From Callorhinus ursinus (taxonomy: Eukaryota > Chordata > Mammalia > Carnivora > Otariidae), in contig NW_020313056.1 in NCBI RefSeq assembly GCF_003265705.1, positions 8,564,188 to 8,628,187 on the forward strand: a stretch of 64,000 nucleotides of DNA. Direction: 5' to 3'. The notes beneath the pieces are model-generated. The model saw nothing but the letters and a program-made list of their open reading frames with translations, made no database searches and had not been told where the DNA came from. Numbering within the stretch: the first letter of the stretch is position 1; each line of letters begins with the position of its first letter. Shown here one piece after another: positions 1 through 11,326 of this stretch. Position numbers and translations under genes: made by a program.

Positions 1-934
1 AGGAACGGAAGGCTCTAGAACAGACCAGGGCACACAACAGAACAGGAACAATGCAGTGGAATGGACATGATACACCATGGCAACCCAACATGACCCAGCT
101 AAGCCAGGATGAACCTCAAGGCCTCAGTGGACCCCTGGTGGGAGCCCCAGGTTCCCTCCCGGCAGAACCCCCACCTAAAACTGTGACCCAGGCCCCAGTG
201 GGCACCATCGGGCAGGTGGCTCAGAGCTGCGTCTGGACTAGGGGGTCTTTCCATGCCATCTCCCTCTAGCTATCCTAGTCTGTGGGCTTTTCTGCCCACT
301 TGGTCTCTGTTCCTGTCCAGCCAGACAGGTCAGGGGTGGTTTCTGGTCTGGGCACTGGGGCACTGGCTCCTGTCTGGGGTGATTCCTGCTGAGTCACTGG
401 TTGAGGCTCTGAACAGCATCCCATGGGCCTAATCGTGCTGGGGGTGGGGGACCATGGCCAGAGGGATGAGACACTAAGTCTATGTGAAGGGTGGGTGCTG
501 GGCGGGCCATAGCCTGCTTCTCTCCCTCACTGCTGGCTTCTGTTTCACTTCTCCCCACTGCGTGGCTCTGAAAGGACCCAGCCCCCTCCCAGGCCTGACC
601 AAGGCCCTGGCTAGCCTGCTGGTTATGAAAGAGAAGAAGAGAAGACTTGGGGTACCCCCCTACCCAGAAGCCCTCCATGGGGGAAGCTGTTCCCTACCCG
701 ACAGATTCAGGCCTGACCTTAGGTGCCTTCATTCACTTGGGGGGTGGGGTCCTGGCCCAAAGATGGGGCCTCTTGTCAGGGTAGGGTTGAGGTAGGGGGA
801 TCCTGTCTGTCTGCCTGGAGGGTTGAGGTCCTGACTCCAATCGGAGCATTATCTTGGCACCTCTCTCTCCCTGGCCCTCACCGCAATCCATCACTGAGAT
901 CGGGCAATTCTCCCCCTAAGTCTATCTAGAATCT
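1..934. other. intergenic, no gene recognised
   Basis: I see no gene, microsatellite or young repeat here. The short open frames have no recognisable domain and no splice or start context, so I treat them as chance frames in moderately GC-rich DNA. This is the far downstream flank of SNAI1. Confidence 0.6.
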
Positions 935-1515
935 GACCATGTCTCACCACCTCCATTGTCTCTCTCTGCTCAGAACCCTCCCCAGGGGCTCCCAACTCTC
1001 AGAACAAAAGCCAAATCCTCACTGTGGTCTGCTCGATCTGCCCACCCCATTCCCTCAATGACCTTATCCTACCTCATCTACTCTGCTCCAGCCACACTGG
1101 TTTCTTTGCTATTCCTTGATTATGCCAACCGTATTCCTGCCTCAGGACCTTTGCACTTACTGTTCCCGCTGCCTGAAACTCTTTTCCCAGATATTCACAC
1201 GGCCCCCTCCTTACTGCCTTCGAATGTTTGCTTGGTGTCACTTCCTGAAAGACATCTTCCTTCAACCCTTGCCCAACATGAAGACCACTGTCTCTGGCAT
1301 TCTGGCTCTCCTAGCTGTGCTTAATTCTTCCCTCCTGACCCTCACCACCACACGTCGTACGACGTATTCATTGGTGCTTGTCTATCTCCCTTGGTACAGT
1401 GACAGCTCCATGGGGGCAGGGAGATTGTCTGCTCTGCTCACTCTTTTATCCCATGTGCCCAGAGCAAGGTCTGGCCCACAGCAGATGCTCAATATATTTT
1501 GGGCAGATAAATGAA
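935..1515 (+). repeat. ancient L2 LINE 3' fragment
   Basis: The stretch follows the L2 3' end in order: a 'cctcaggacctttgcacttac' block, 'cagatattcacacggc', 'gctccatgggggcaggga', then 'cagatgctcaatatattt' and an 'aaatgaatgag' end. It is diverged and has no target-site duplication, as expected of a mammal-wide fossil. Open frames inside it are not genes. Confidence 0.75.
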
Positions 1516-1735
1516 TGAGTGGTTGAGCTGGAGAACTTGAGAAGGGAAGTAGGAAGAGCACATTTTAAAGCACAGGTGCTCAGGGAGAGCCTCTCTGAGG
1601 AGGTGACATTTAAGCTGAAGCCTGAGGTTGAAAAAGCACCAATTCCTCCGAGTGTTCATGTTCGAAGCAGAAGAGATGGCAAGTGCAAAGGCCCTGAGGC
1701 TGGAACCTAATCAACAAACTCAAGAAATAGAGAGA
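1516..1735 (+). repeat. ancient interspersed repeat ('gcaaaggccctgaggc' type)
   Basis: It contains 'gcctctctgaggaggtgaca' and 'gcaagtgcaaaggccctgag', landmarks of a common mammal-wide repeat of about 1 kb that also occurs near 13.0, 14.8, 28.2, 40.2 and 51.5 kb here. I cannot give the Repbase name with certainty. Confidence 0.55.
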
Positions 1736-1924
1736 GGATCATGAAGCTGAGTGTAGTATGCGTGTACACCTGGGGCAGAGGACCTTTAGGCAAGTTTGGG
1801 GATTGATGTTGCTGCCTATAACCCAGCGGGTGCAAGAATCCCATTCTGACACCCCAAGACCCCCTTAGTATCTGACTTGCTCCTGCCTGATGGTTTTCTG
1901 TCTGTCCCACCCAAAAGCGGCCAC

Positions 1925-2110
1925 AATTGGGATCTCAGCTCTCCGCCCACTGCCCCCCCCTTTCCTCCACCCCCCTCCCCCCTTTCCCCCCCGATGCCGC
2001 TGGCCGGGCGGGAAACCGTGTCTCAGGGGCCTGGGAGACAGCGGGCCCCCTCCCCCGCCCGGCCCCCCTCCCTCCCCCTTCCCTCCCCCCACATCCGGGC
2101 AGGCAGGCGT
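1925..2110. repeat. C-rich low-complexity tract
   Basis: The + strand is almost all C with some T over about 180 bp (runs such as 'cccctcccccctttcccccc'). The long open frames on both strands here are composition artefacts. The purine strand could form G-quadruplexes. Confidence 0.7.
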
Positions 2111-2285
2111 CTGGGCGGGTGGCCGGGCAGGAGCCAGGCTTGGCTGACACCAAGGACCCTCCCACCTGACGTTCAACTGGGCTCAGGCCAAGGGTGTCCT
2201 CCCCTGGGCAGGGCAGACACTCCACGTGGATTCCTATCGGTGACAGCGGGAATAAGAGCAGCCCTCCCGACCTGCCGACTGTGTG

Positions 2286-2390
2286 TGGTGATTATCCCCA
2301 CTTTCCTGGGGAGGAAACTGAGGTCCAGAGAAGCTGTCACACTTGCCCGGGTCACACAGCAGACCTGGCACCGTGGGGGTATGGTGCCAG
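2286..2390 (-). repeat. MIR SINE fragment
   Basis: The reverse complement of the MIR core is visible: 'gaggaaactgaggtccagag' followed by 'gggtcacacagcagacctgg'. Old and without duplication. Confidence 0.7.
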
Positions 2391-2787
2391 CAATGGCCGT
2401 GCCCGCTTGGCAAGTCCAAGGCTGCCGGCAGGCTGGGTGGAGCCGAGCCTTCACCAGCGGAGACAGACCGCACACTTCCCCGGGCACCTCCCAGGCAGGG
2501 CTGCTGACCTGGCCTCGGATCCCAACGTCCCCCAACTTCAGAGCTGTGTTCTCCCTTCTCTCACTAACCCCCCAACCCACACACACTCACCAAGAAACAA
2601 CTTGACCAAGAGTCCAGGAAGGAAATCACCCAGCAAATGGGACACAGAGCACTTCCTGGGGTTCCTTTACCCCCTCCCCATTTCCTCCATCAGCAGCCTC
2701 CTGCCCATCAGGCAATGACCTCAGCCAGACAAGGTCACTTAATTTTGCAGAACACGAAACAACATTTTCCTGGCCTCCTCTGAGAAA

Positions 2788-3005
2788 GGCTCATGGTGGT
2801 TCAGAGTACGGGCTCCAACTGGATCCTGACTGTCTGGGTTCAAACCCCAGCTCAGCCACTTCTTAACTGTTCAATCTTGGGCAAGTGTTTTCACCTCTCT
2901 GGGCCTCAGTTTCTCCATCAGTATAGTGGGGCTTATAATACCTTCCAGTGCTGTTTTGCATCTTGAACAAACCAGTGCACACAGCAAGTGCTCCGCAAAT
3001 GTTCC
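2788..3005 (+). repeat. MIR SINE, nearly full length
   Basis: It reads through the MIR consensus: 'tctgggttcaaaccccagct', 'ctctgggcctcagtttctcc', and an end with 'cacagcaagtgctccgcaaatg'. The tRNA-derived head keeps a recognisable B box. Confidence 0.8.
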
Positions 3006-3539
3006 CAGGGTTCTCCACATTTGTAAGCCTGAGTCTGTGCCGAGTGGAGCAAAGCGGCTTGGGCGCCCCACCCTGTGCCCACACTGAAAGCTCATCTGTG
3101 AAACTCCTCAGTCAGCCAGTCCCTCCCGCTAGAGTTACATGTCCAAGTTCGATTTTTATTCTCTGGCGCACTTAACAAGCCATAGTTATTATTCTTTCTG
3201 GCCTAAAATACAGTGTGGTTTGGGGAAATTAATGGACCTAGAATACTTTCCCTTCTGATGAGGTGGCATCCCTAGCATTTCTGGGAAACGAGGCACTGTT
3301 TTCCCAACCGAAACATCCAGTGTCATTATGGACATGGGACTTTGAGGTGGATGCCACTTCCAGCCTGGGCCGCCCACCCCTGCCAGGCCCCCAAGCCCGA
3401 CTGGAGAGGAGATTCTGCGAGTCCCTGACTCCCCGCTGTGCCCCCAGCCCCACCTAAACCAAGAGTGGGAGATCTCACAGCTGGAAAACACCCTCCCCTC
3501 ATGTCAGAAGAAATATAACGAAATATAACGATAACAGCA

Positions 3540-3682
3540 GAGGCAGACTTCTCATTTCATCCTTATAACCACCATTTGAGGGAGTTTCTCTCCTTAGCAC
3601 CATTTGACAGGGAGACAGAGGCTGGAGAGGTGAACCAGCTTGCCTAAAGTCACACAGGCAGGAAAGATTGAAACCCAGGCAA
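3540..3682 (-). repeat. MIR SINE fragment
   Basis: Antisense MIR: 'tgaaccagcttgcctaaagt', 'cacacaggca' and 'attgaaacccaggcaag' match the reverse complement of the MIR core and head. Confidence 0.7.
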
Positions 3683-3837
3683 GTCTGAAAGAGAAACGCT
3701 GGCTTTTACCTTGTTCCTCGGTTTCCTCTGTACATGGATGGAAGACCACCTTGTTCTCACGCTCCCTCTCTCTCCCAATTTGAGCTTTGGGCTCAAGAGC
3801 GTTTGGAATCCAACAAACCCAACTTCATTACTTCCAT

Positions 3838-4622
3838 TACTTCTCACCAGTGTGACTTTGGCTCACGAATTCCACTTTCTGAGCCTCAGTTTCCTTATCT
3901 GCAGAATGGGGCAATGCAGAGCCTCCTTCATGAGCTGCTGGTGAGAATTCGCCAAGGTCGCGAACACTTGAAAAATGTGCTTAGCTGGCAGTTCCTCAAT
4001 AAGTTAAACATAGAATGACCACATGACCCAGCAATTCCACTCCTAGGTATATACCCAAATGAACTGAAAACAGATGTTCAGACAAAAACTCGTACAGAAA
4101 CGTTCATAGTAGCACCATTCACAATAGACCCAAAGTGGAAACAAATGTCCATCAGCTGATGAATGAATAAAAAATGTGGTATATCCATACAATAGACTAT
4201 TATTCGGCAATAAAAAGGAACAGAGCTCTGGTACATGTTGCAACGTGGACAGGCTTGTGAAAGAAGCCAGACACAAAAAGCCACATGTTACGTGATTCCG
4301 TGAATGTGAAATACCCAGAGGAGGCAAATCCATGGAGATGGAAAGTAGGTTAGTGGTTTCCAGAGGCTGCAGGGAGGTGGGGGGGGGAACGGGGAGTGAC
4401 TGCTTAATGGGTACAGAGCTTCCTTTCGGAATGATGGAAATGTTCTGGAACTGGATAGTCGTGGTTGCACAATATTGTGAGTGTACTGAATGCCACTGAA
4501 TTGCACACTTCAAAACGGTCCATTTTCTGTGTATTTTACCATAATTTTAAAAAGTGCTTAGTACAGTGCTTGGTGGACAGCAAGCATCCAATGAAAGTCA
4601 GCCACGATTATTAACATTATTT
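3838..4622 (+). repeat. MIR SINE split by an L1 insertion
   Basis: The 5' half (to about 4004) has 'gagcctcagtttccttatct'. The 3' half resumes at about 4554 with 'gtgcttagtacagtgcttgg' and ends 'attattaacattattt'. A 3' L1 fragment sits between, flanked by similar 'aa(t)gtgcttag' sequence, which dates the L1 as younger than the MIR. Confidence 0.7.
4005..4553 (+). repeat. old L1 3'-end fragment inside a MIR
   Basis: It shows the ORF2 tail and 3'UTR pattern of mammalian L1: 'gacccagcaattccactcct', 'gtccatcagctgatgaatga', 'ggtatatccatacaatagac', and an end with 'taccataattttaaaa'. Frames are broken and it is strongly 5' truncated. Confidence 0.85.
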
Positions 4623-5074
4623 CGGGAGAATCTCGTTGGACTCAGGGCTTGGGTTCCAGAGTTGGCGTGTGAGACCGAAATCAAGTCAAAACCACAATCC
4701 ACAAAACACAGGACCTCTTTTCCCTGCTATTTGTCAACAGCACCCATGCTTGGGTCCCTGTGGCCACATTTTCCATGCCACGTGGCAGCCAGTAGGTGAC
4801 TCTGGGTCCCTCAGCCCAGCTGACATCGTAATTATGGGGAAAGAAAGACAATACATCCCATACGCCCAATACACGGAGACTGTGATGCCACATAACAATG
4901 AGTGTTAGGAAGAATGAAAAGGGGCGAGTTTAGCCAGGGTCATCAGGGAAGCTTCCTTAGAGGATCTCCAGCTGTGACCTGCACAGCGCTGCATGCTTCA
5001 CCCCCAGGCCCCTCAGCCCCACCGGGCTTTCCCTGGTTCACTGAATTCCAGCAACACCTTCTCACTGTCCAGCT

Positions 5075-5475
5075 TGCTTTGTCCCCAGGGCCTTTGCACT
5101 TGCCGATCACTTTACCTGGAGGACTTTCTCCATATCTGCCCCAGGCGAGCTGCTTCTCTGCTGACTTCTCATATGTCACCTCGTCAGGAGGCCTTCCTGG
5201 ACTGCCCCGTCCTAAGGGGCCCCTGAAATCACGCTCCATCACCACCCCTGCTTTATTTCCATCTTAGTACTTTTCCCACTCGAACTTATCTTCTTTATAT
5301 GTCTATTATCTGTCTCCCCTGCGAAATCGTCAGCTCCACGAGAGCAAGGCTTTTTGTCTGCCTTGTTTTCTGGCGTATCCCCGGCTGCCCCATGCCTAGC
5401 AGCTAGCAGGCACTCCAGAAATATCTGTGGGAGTAAAGCACAAATCAATGAACGAATGAATGTGTGAGTGAATGA
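5075..5475 (+). repeat. ancient L2 LINE 3' fragment
   Basis: It starts at 'cccagggcctttgcacttgc', passes 'caggaggccttcctgg' and 'tctgtctcccctgcgaaatc', and ends in 'atgaacgaatgaatgtg'. It follows the L2 3' end throughout. Confidence 0.8.
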
Positions 5476-6095
5476 GTGAATGCATGCCTCTTTGTAGAGG
5501 GGACGGAGCTCAGCCGAGAAAGGGGCCAAGAATTCCCCAAGGGCATGCAGAGGGGGAGAGGGCTGAGTCCAGGGACCCCTCGCAACCCAGGCCACACCCA
5601 GGATACCTGTGAGGGGCTTGCCGGTGAGGGGTTGTGGCCAAGCTAGTCCTGGTGACCCCAGGCGCGTCTGTTTCCCTCCCTCTGGACATCCCCTCTACTC
5701 AGACATCTTGGGGGGCCTGTCGCCCCAGCCCCCAGCTCTGTGGCTCACATCCTGATTGTGACAGCCTCCAGCATTGGGTGACCCACAGGGACTTCCCCAA
5801 CAGGTGACGGCTAGGGCAGGGGGAAAGTGCAAGGCAGCTGCCAGGCCGGCCCAGTATTCCCGAAACTGCCATCTGGGAACTGAGTGGAGGGTGAGCGTGC
5901 CCACGTCAGTGCAGCTCTGCCAAAGGCTCGCCCCCGGCATGTGAGGCCCCGGCCCTCCGTCAGGACGTCCAGCCCGAGCGATCCTGGGTAGGTGGACACA
6001 CTTCTCTGAGCCTCCATTTCCTTGTGGACCGTGCAAGAAAGAAATGGGGCAGTGTGAACCAGATGCCTCCCACGGGGCCCGCCATAGGATACACT
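5476..6095. other. intergenic, nothing recognised
   Basis: About 600 bp of unique-looking, moderately GC-rich sequence without a convincing coding frame, microsatellite or young repeat. Confidence 0.5.
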
Positions 6096-6110
6096 TACAC
6101 TAACAAATAT

Positions 6111-6308
6111 ATTTTTTAAAGATTTATTTATTTATTTATTTGACACACAGAGAGAGAGCACAAGCATGGGGAGCGGCAGGCAGAGGGAGAGGGAGAAGCA
6201 GACTTCCTGCTGGGTACGGAAGCCTCATGCGGAACTCGAACCCAGGACCCTGGGATCATGACCTGAGCCGAAGGCAGCCGCTTAACCGACTGAGCCACCC
6301 AGGCGCCC
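6111..6308 (-). repeat. carnivore tRNA-Lys SINE (SINEC type)
   Basis: Full-length SINE in reverse: a T-run and 'aaagatttatttattt' tail at the left, tRNA-like head ending 'gagccacccaggcgccc' at the right. It is flanked by a 15-bp target-site duplication (6096-6110 and 6309-6323) with one mismatch. Confidence 0.95.
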
Positions 6309-6323
6309 TACACTAACAGATAT

Positions 6324-7590
6324 TACATAGGATATACTTATACTAAAAAAAATTTATTTGTTACTCATCTAAAATTCAAATTTAAGTGGGCACCTTGGGT
6401 CTTTTATTGTTGATCTTGCTTTTGTGTTTGCTAAATCTGTTCATTATGTTTTTATGGTTCAAAAGTTCCTGCCTCTGAGAACATTCTTGCTCCTGTCTCA
6501 GGCTCAGGCCGTTGGGGGCAGCCGAGGCTTGCAGAGGGAAGTGACTCACCCAAGGCCCTCCAGGCCCGTTGCCTCTGAGGCCAGGCCCGTCCTCACTCCC
6601 AGGAAGCTCCTGTCCTCCATGCAATAAAACCCACCCCAGCCTGACGTGTGGGACCCTTCCAAATCTCAGAACAGCCCCGCCACGCTAGGACAGCTGTCCT
6701 TCCATGGTGCCAATGAGGAAACAGGCTCAGAAAGGTGATGTGACTAATGCAAGCGGACAGGGCCGCTTCCTGGACGCTGCTCCTCATCCTGGGGCAGAGT
6801 CTGAGGCCCAAGGGCTACAGCTGGCGGAGCTCCAGGCTCAGCTCTAACTGTGGAGTCCCACGGCCCCAGGCCTGCCCTCCCAGGCACCGCCGGACAGGGA
6901 CCTGATGAGGAGTTACTCAGCCCCAGCTTAACTTCGTGAAGGAAATTCCTCCCCCTGGCAGCCCTTCCCACGGTCCCCGGCCCCAGGGCTGGGAACTGCC
7001 TCCCCCAGGGCCCGCTCACCTCCTGGCAGCGCCAGCACATGTGGAAACCCAGGCTCGGCCCGAGCTGGCGGACAGGGGGTGGTTCTGTCCTTCAACAAAC
7101 CTCTAACGGGGGTCTATTCCGGGCCGGGCACCAGGCCCCTCTCTTGTGTTGGTTGCAAGGAAAAGTGGGTCCGATGAGAATTTACAAAGCCCAACCCACA
7201 GCTAGGCACTCGCGTTATCTATCCTTCTCTTCTGAGCACCTACTGTGCGCTTAGCACCAGGCAGGCTCCTTTTTGTCCTATGAGGGCGACAGGATCACCC
7301 AGGAAACCAGAATGAAGAGACAAGGCAGTCGATCAAACTGGCTAAGGACCATGGAGAGCACGTGCTTTGGTGCTAGAAGTCTCTCATGTAATGCTCATAA
7401 CGACCCTAAGTGGCACAGCTGTGACCATCTCTGTCACACAAAGTGGGGAGAGAGGACCAAGGCTGTGCCATGAGGATTAGCACTGGCTTTTGTATCGCCC
7501 ACATTTAGGGAGAATGAGCGATGACGGATATACACCAGAAGCATGTACCGGGCACTGGGGACTTGACACTGAAGAAAATAGAGCTACCGG
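6324..7590. other. intergenic, no gene recognised
   Basis: Mostly unique sequence. The segment 6640-7260 has scattered MIR/L2-like words such as 'gaggaaacaggctcagaaag' and 'gcacctactgtgcgcttagc', but they are too diverged to delimit. No start, splice or domain signals point to a gene. Confidence 0.5.
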
Positions 7591-7591
7591 T

Positions 7592-7805
7592 GAAGGCCAG
7601 GTGCCTGCGTTTGAGTCCCAGCTCTGCCACCTGCCAGTCGTGTGACCTGGGGCAAGTAACTTGACCACTCTGAGCCCCGGTTTTATTTTCTGAAAAAGTA
7701 ATGACAGTTCCCACCTCACGGGGGCCTGAGGATTTAACACATTCCTCCACGTCAAGTGCCCAGCACAGAGCCACACTAACAGCTCAACACGTACTGAGTA
7801 TTCTT
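7592..7805 (+). repeat. MIR SINE
   Basis: It contains 'agtcccagctctgccacctg', 'gtgtgacctggggcaagtaa', and a tail with 'gtgcccagcacagagccaca', in MIR order. Confidence 0.8.
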
Positions 7806-8012
7806 CTTTTTAATCTCCCCTTCTCAGCTGAGTAAACCAAGAGTCAGAGAAGTTATGACACCTGCCCTGCATGAAAAACTAGTTAAGGTAGAACTTGACT
7901 CCAGATGTCCAAAGGACTGAGAGGTCTCCTTCTTCAGGAAGCCATCCTCAGTCTATTCCAGCTCAGCGGGGTCCAGCTCCCCAGCCCCTGTCCTGTTCCT
8001 GGCACAACCTTT

Positions 8013-8200
8013 TTTTTTTTTAAAGATTTTATTTATTTATTCATGAGAGACAGAGGGAGAGAGAGAGAGAGAGAGAGAAGCAGAGGGAGAAGCAGGCTCC
8101 CAAGGAGCAGGGAGCCCGATGCGGGACTCGATCCCAGGACCCTGGGATCCTGACCTGAGCCGAAGGCAGACGCTTAACCATCTGAGCCACCCAGGTGCCC
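8013..8200 (-). repeat. carnivore tRNA-Lys SINE
   Basis: Reverse SINEC with a (GA)n-like segment inside and a head ending 'gagccacccaggtgccc'. The flanking duplication 'ctggcacaacctt' is present on both sides (about 7999-8011 and 8202-8214). Confidence 0.95.
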
Positions 8201-8214
8201 CCTGGCACAACCTT

Positions 8215-8400
8215 TAATGTCAGTCTTCAAGGCCCTACGAGGACACCCTCGCGCAGTGTCCAGATCACCTGCATCCGAATCTCCCCTCAGTGCTGCCTCC
8301 ATGGGCCCCACCCCCAGTGGGCAAACACCCCTGTGTCCATGCTGGGCCCAGGGGTCTGCATTTTAGTAAGTGTTGCTGACGGCTGCTACCGTAGGGCCTA
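8215..8400. repeat. diverged MER5-like DNA-transposon remnant (tentative)
   Basis: Phrases such as 'gatcacctgcatccgaatct', 'tgggccccacccccag' and 'ggtctgcattttagtaagtg' resemble MER5/Charlie-derived elements. The match is weak and the ends cannot be set. Confidence 0.4.
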
Positions 8401-8506
8401 ATGCAGCCAACTAGGCCTGGAGCAGGGCTGAGGTAGAGTCACCGAGGCCCAGGTAAGAGCATGATCCAGGTGGGAGCCGCAGCAAGCGGTATTGTATTTC
8501 AGGATG

Positions 8507-8590
8507 GAGAGGGTGGGAGGGGGAGGGAGGGCAAAGGGAAGGAAGGAAAGAAGGAAGGGAGGGAGGGAGGGCGAAAGAAAGAGAGAAAAA
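8507..8590. repeat. GA-rich simple repeat
   Basis: About 80 bp made only of G and A with 'gggagg', 'gaagg' and 'gaaaga' units, apart from a few other bases. It directly precedes a SINE, so its right edge may be part of that insertion site. Confidence 0.85.
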
Positions 8591-8808
8591 GGGACGCCTG
8601 GGTGGCTCAGTTGGTTAAGCAACTGCCTTCGGCTCAGGTCATGATCCTGGAGTCCCGGGATCGAGTCCCGCATCGGGCTCCCTGCTCGGCGGGGAGTCTG
8701 CTTCTCCCTCTGACCCTCCCCCCTCTCATGTGCTCTCTCTCTCTCTCTCTCACTCTCTCTCTCAAATAAATAAATAAAATCTTAAAAAAAAAATATTTAA
8801 AAAAAAAA
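8591..8808 (+). repeat. carnivore tRNA-Lys SINE
   Basis: Forward SINEC: 'gacgcctgggtggctcag' head, 'gtcccgggatcgagtccc' B-box region, CT-repeat, 'aaataaataaataaaatc' tail and long A-run. Flanks share 'gagagaaaa(g)', consistent with a duplication in purine-rich DNA. Confidence 0.95.
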
Positions 8809-9039
8809 AGAGAGAGAAAAGGAAAGAATTCTCATCTGGCCCAAGCTTGCCCAAACTGAGTTTGGGGCCAGACCGCAGGGCTCTCATTTCTCCCCTGATT
8901 TTTCTGCCAGAGGCAGGAAACAGTCTCCCTTGGGATGATCCGAAATAGCTGAGTTCAAACACTAGGCTGGATGAGAGGACTCGAGGCAGGGGGAGGGGCT
9001 GACACCAAAGGGCTCTGCGGAGTCTCGAGGATCAGGGCG

Positions 9040-9170
9040 CGGCCGCTGGCGCCAGTCGGCCTGGGTTCAAATCCCTGCTCTGCCCCTTTCCGCCTGGGCA
9101 ACCCTGGATTTGGCCTCAGTTTCTCACCCACAAAGCAGGAACCATCACGGTACCAGGTATGGCTGCATCT
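9040..9170 (+). repeat. MIR SINE fragment
   Basis: It has 'gcctgggttcaaatccctgc' followed by 'tttggcctcagtttctcacc', the MIR head and core. Confidence 0.75.
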
Positions 9171-9867
9171 AGGTATTGAAAGGTCATCCCCAGGACTTGC
9201 TTTCTGTCCATTTTTGCTGGCTCCTCTCAGTCAGATCCCCCCCTTTCATGGAGGCAAGATGAATGCCACACTCCAGGCTGCCACCCAAGCAGCCACCCCA
9301 ACAGAAAGAAAGGGCTTTGTTCCTTATGGCTCCAGCTAAAATCCCAGGCCAGCCTCTCATTGGCTGAGAAGGTGCAGTGCTCTAATTGGTCAGTGCTGGG
9401 TCACATGCCCCCCAGGATGGAGTTGGCTCCACCCAGAACCCCTGGACTGAGGATCAGAGACGAGGAGTGGGTGCTGGCGAGGAACCAACCTTTGAGGATG
9501 CTTGGAGGGGGTCAACAGACTGGGCCAAGGCTACCTGGAGCTGGCCTCACTTCCCCTCCACCCCTGCCCCTCTCCCATCTCAACCTCCAGGAGAGGAAAG
9601 GTACCAGGATGATTTACACGACACTGCAGTAAGAACATTCAACTCCTCACTTCAGCCTGTCTCCCTGTCCTGCACCCCACCCCCACCCCCGCCATCTCCC
9701 GGGGCCCTGAGAGGTCCATGGACTTGTCCAGGGCTACATAGCTGGGAGGGGCAGCCAGGCTCTGGACCTCGCTGGCACTGCCTGAGTGCACTCAGGCTGG
9801 ATGCAGGGCGGGTTCCTGCCAATGGGGCCTGGGCAAGCGTGGAGGGAGGCAGGCCTCCTGAGAAGGT
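9171..9867. other. intergenic, no gene recognised
   Basis: Two 'ctctcattggctga' and 'ctaattggtcag' CCAAT-type words lie near 9355-9390, about 30 bp apart, but no CpG island or TATA element accompanies them. No coding signal. Confidence 0.45.
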
Positions 9868-10090
9868 GGTCAGAAGCGTGGGCTCTCGGGACAGAAGGCC
9901 TGGGTCTGAACCCAGCTCTGCCCCTTAAATCCAAGTGATGCCAGGCAGGAGTGAGTGTTTTAGCTCGCTAGGTCTCACCTGCAAAACGGCCTTAAGCCCA
10001 GGAGCTACCCCTGGGGTTGTCGAGAAGCTCCCGTGAGCTGAAGCTCCCAATGAGCATTTAATGAAGAGCTGTACCACACAGCTCCGGGGC
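9868..10090 (+). repeat. MIR SINE
   Basis: It contains 'agcgtgggctctcgggacag' and 'ctgggtctgaacccagctct', with a degraded core and tail. Confidence 0.7.
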
Positions 10091-10187
10091 CCCACGCCCG
10101 GCCGGTGGAGGCCGGGGCTGATGGCGGCGGCGAGCACTCTGCCCAGACTAACTCACAGTCTTGGAGACTGTAGGAGGGAGGGAAGTG

Positions 10188-10345
10188 CTGTTGTTACTAC
10201 CTCAGTTTTACGGAGGAGAAACAGAAGCACAGAGACACCTGACTTGCCTGAGGTCACACAGCCAAGGAGGGGGCGGGGCAGGGATCAGGGCCCAGGCCAG
10301 TCTGGTCCCAGAGCCCACCCGGTAACCGCTCTCCTGCACCCCACG
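10188..10345 (-). repeat. MIR SINE
   Basis: Antisense MIR: 'acggaggagaaacagaagca', then 'gaggtcacacagccaaggag' and a run into the antisense head. Confidence 0.75.
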
Positions 10346-10618
10346 CACAGTCAAGGCTGTAGATATCAGGACTAACTGCTGCCCTTATTGTTGGGATCTG
10401 CCCAGCTTTCTGCATTAGGGTTCTACCCTGAGTTGGGAAGTAGGGTAGGTCCGAACTTCCCAGAATCCCATCCCAAATGGCCACCCTGTTGTGACCCTGC
10501 TGGAGAAACTGAGGCACAGAGGGTGTGTACAGTGCCCAAGGTTGCACAGCCGGGGGGTTAGCTATGGCTTCTCAGGGCAGCATCCCCGCCCAGGCTGGCA
10601 TCTCCTGGACCACCCCCA

Positions 10619-10640
10619 ACACACACACACACACACACAC
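10619..10640. repeat. (CA)n microsatellite
   Basis: Uninterrupted CA dinucleotide run of about 11 units, the first of three CA arrays within 700 bp. Confidence 0.95.
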
Positions 10641-10959
10641 TCCCCCGTGGGGCAGGGACTGCTCTCGTCGCCCCCCCCAAGGCTCCATGATGGTTGCAGG
10701 ACGTTTGTCACTGTGTCAGTTGCAGCCCCCAACCTGATGGGGGGCCAGCAGGCAGGGGGCTTCCCGGCAGCTCTGGGAGGGAGGAATGCGCCCCCACCCC
10801 CAGCCCCATATGGCCTCCATCCCAGCCCATCTGCTTCCCATTGCCTGATGCGGCCACTGCGGGGCCGACGGAGCCCGCCCGCAGGGGTGTGAAGTTTATG
10901 TGGCCAGGCCTGGAGCCGGCGGTGACAGGGCCACACACGCTCACACAGACACACATCGA

Positions 10960-10984
10960 ACCCCCCCCCCCCCCCCCGCCCCCC
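10960..10984. repeat. poly(C) tract
   Basis: A run of C interrupted by a single G, between the CA arrays. Such tracts are prone to i-motif or G-quadruplex formation on the complementary strand and to length error in assemblies. Confidence 0.95.
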
Positions 10985-11120
10985 TGTGAATGTGCATGCA
11001 CAGTCCACCCTTCCATCTGCCCCCAAATCCACCCACGTTCTCCCACACACACCAGCACCAAAGACTCCCGACCTGAACACAGACAGACCTCCATCAGAAC
11101 ACAGCCCCCAACCCAACCTT

Positions 11121-11122
<2 letters not shown>

Positions 11123-11155
<33 letters not shown>
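11123..11155. repeat. (CA)n microsatellite
   Basis: About 16 uninterrupted CA units followed by 'ctctcacactc'. Frames across it on both strands give Cys-Val or His-Thr repeats and are artefacts. Confidence 0.95.
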
Positions 11156-11158
<3 letters not shown>

Positions 11159-11290
11159 CACACTCAACAATCCATTCCCAGAATGGACCCCCCACTTACA
11201 AATATACACACAGACTCACACAGCCAATCACACTAGACTCCTCCACCGGCGTGCAAACAGCCACACCCTCCTAAAATGTGCCCCCCACAA

Positions 11291-11324
<34 letters not shown>
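11291..11324. repeat. (CA)n microsatellite
   Basis: About 17 CA units, the third array of the cluster. Confidence 0.95.

Positions 11325-11326
<2 letters not shown>

Noticed and set aside
8591..8680. tRNA gene calls from SINE heads (A and B box present).
   Set aside because: The boxes belong to tRNA-Lys-derived SINEs; the cloverleaf is not intact and a SINE body follows directly.
9350..9395. Two CCAAT-type words as a promoter.
   Set aside because: No CpG island, TATA element or downstream gene; such words are common by chance.
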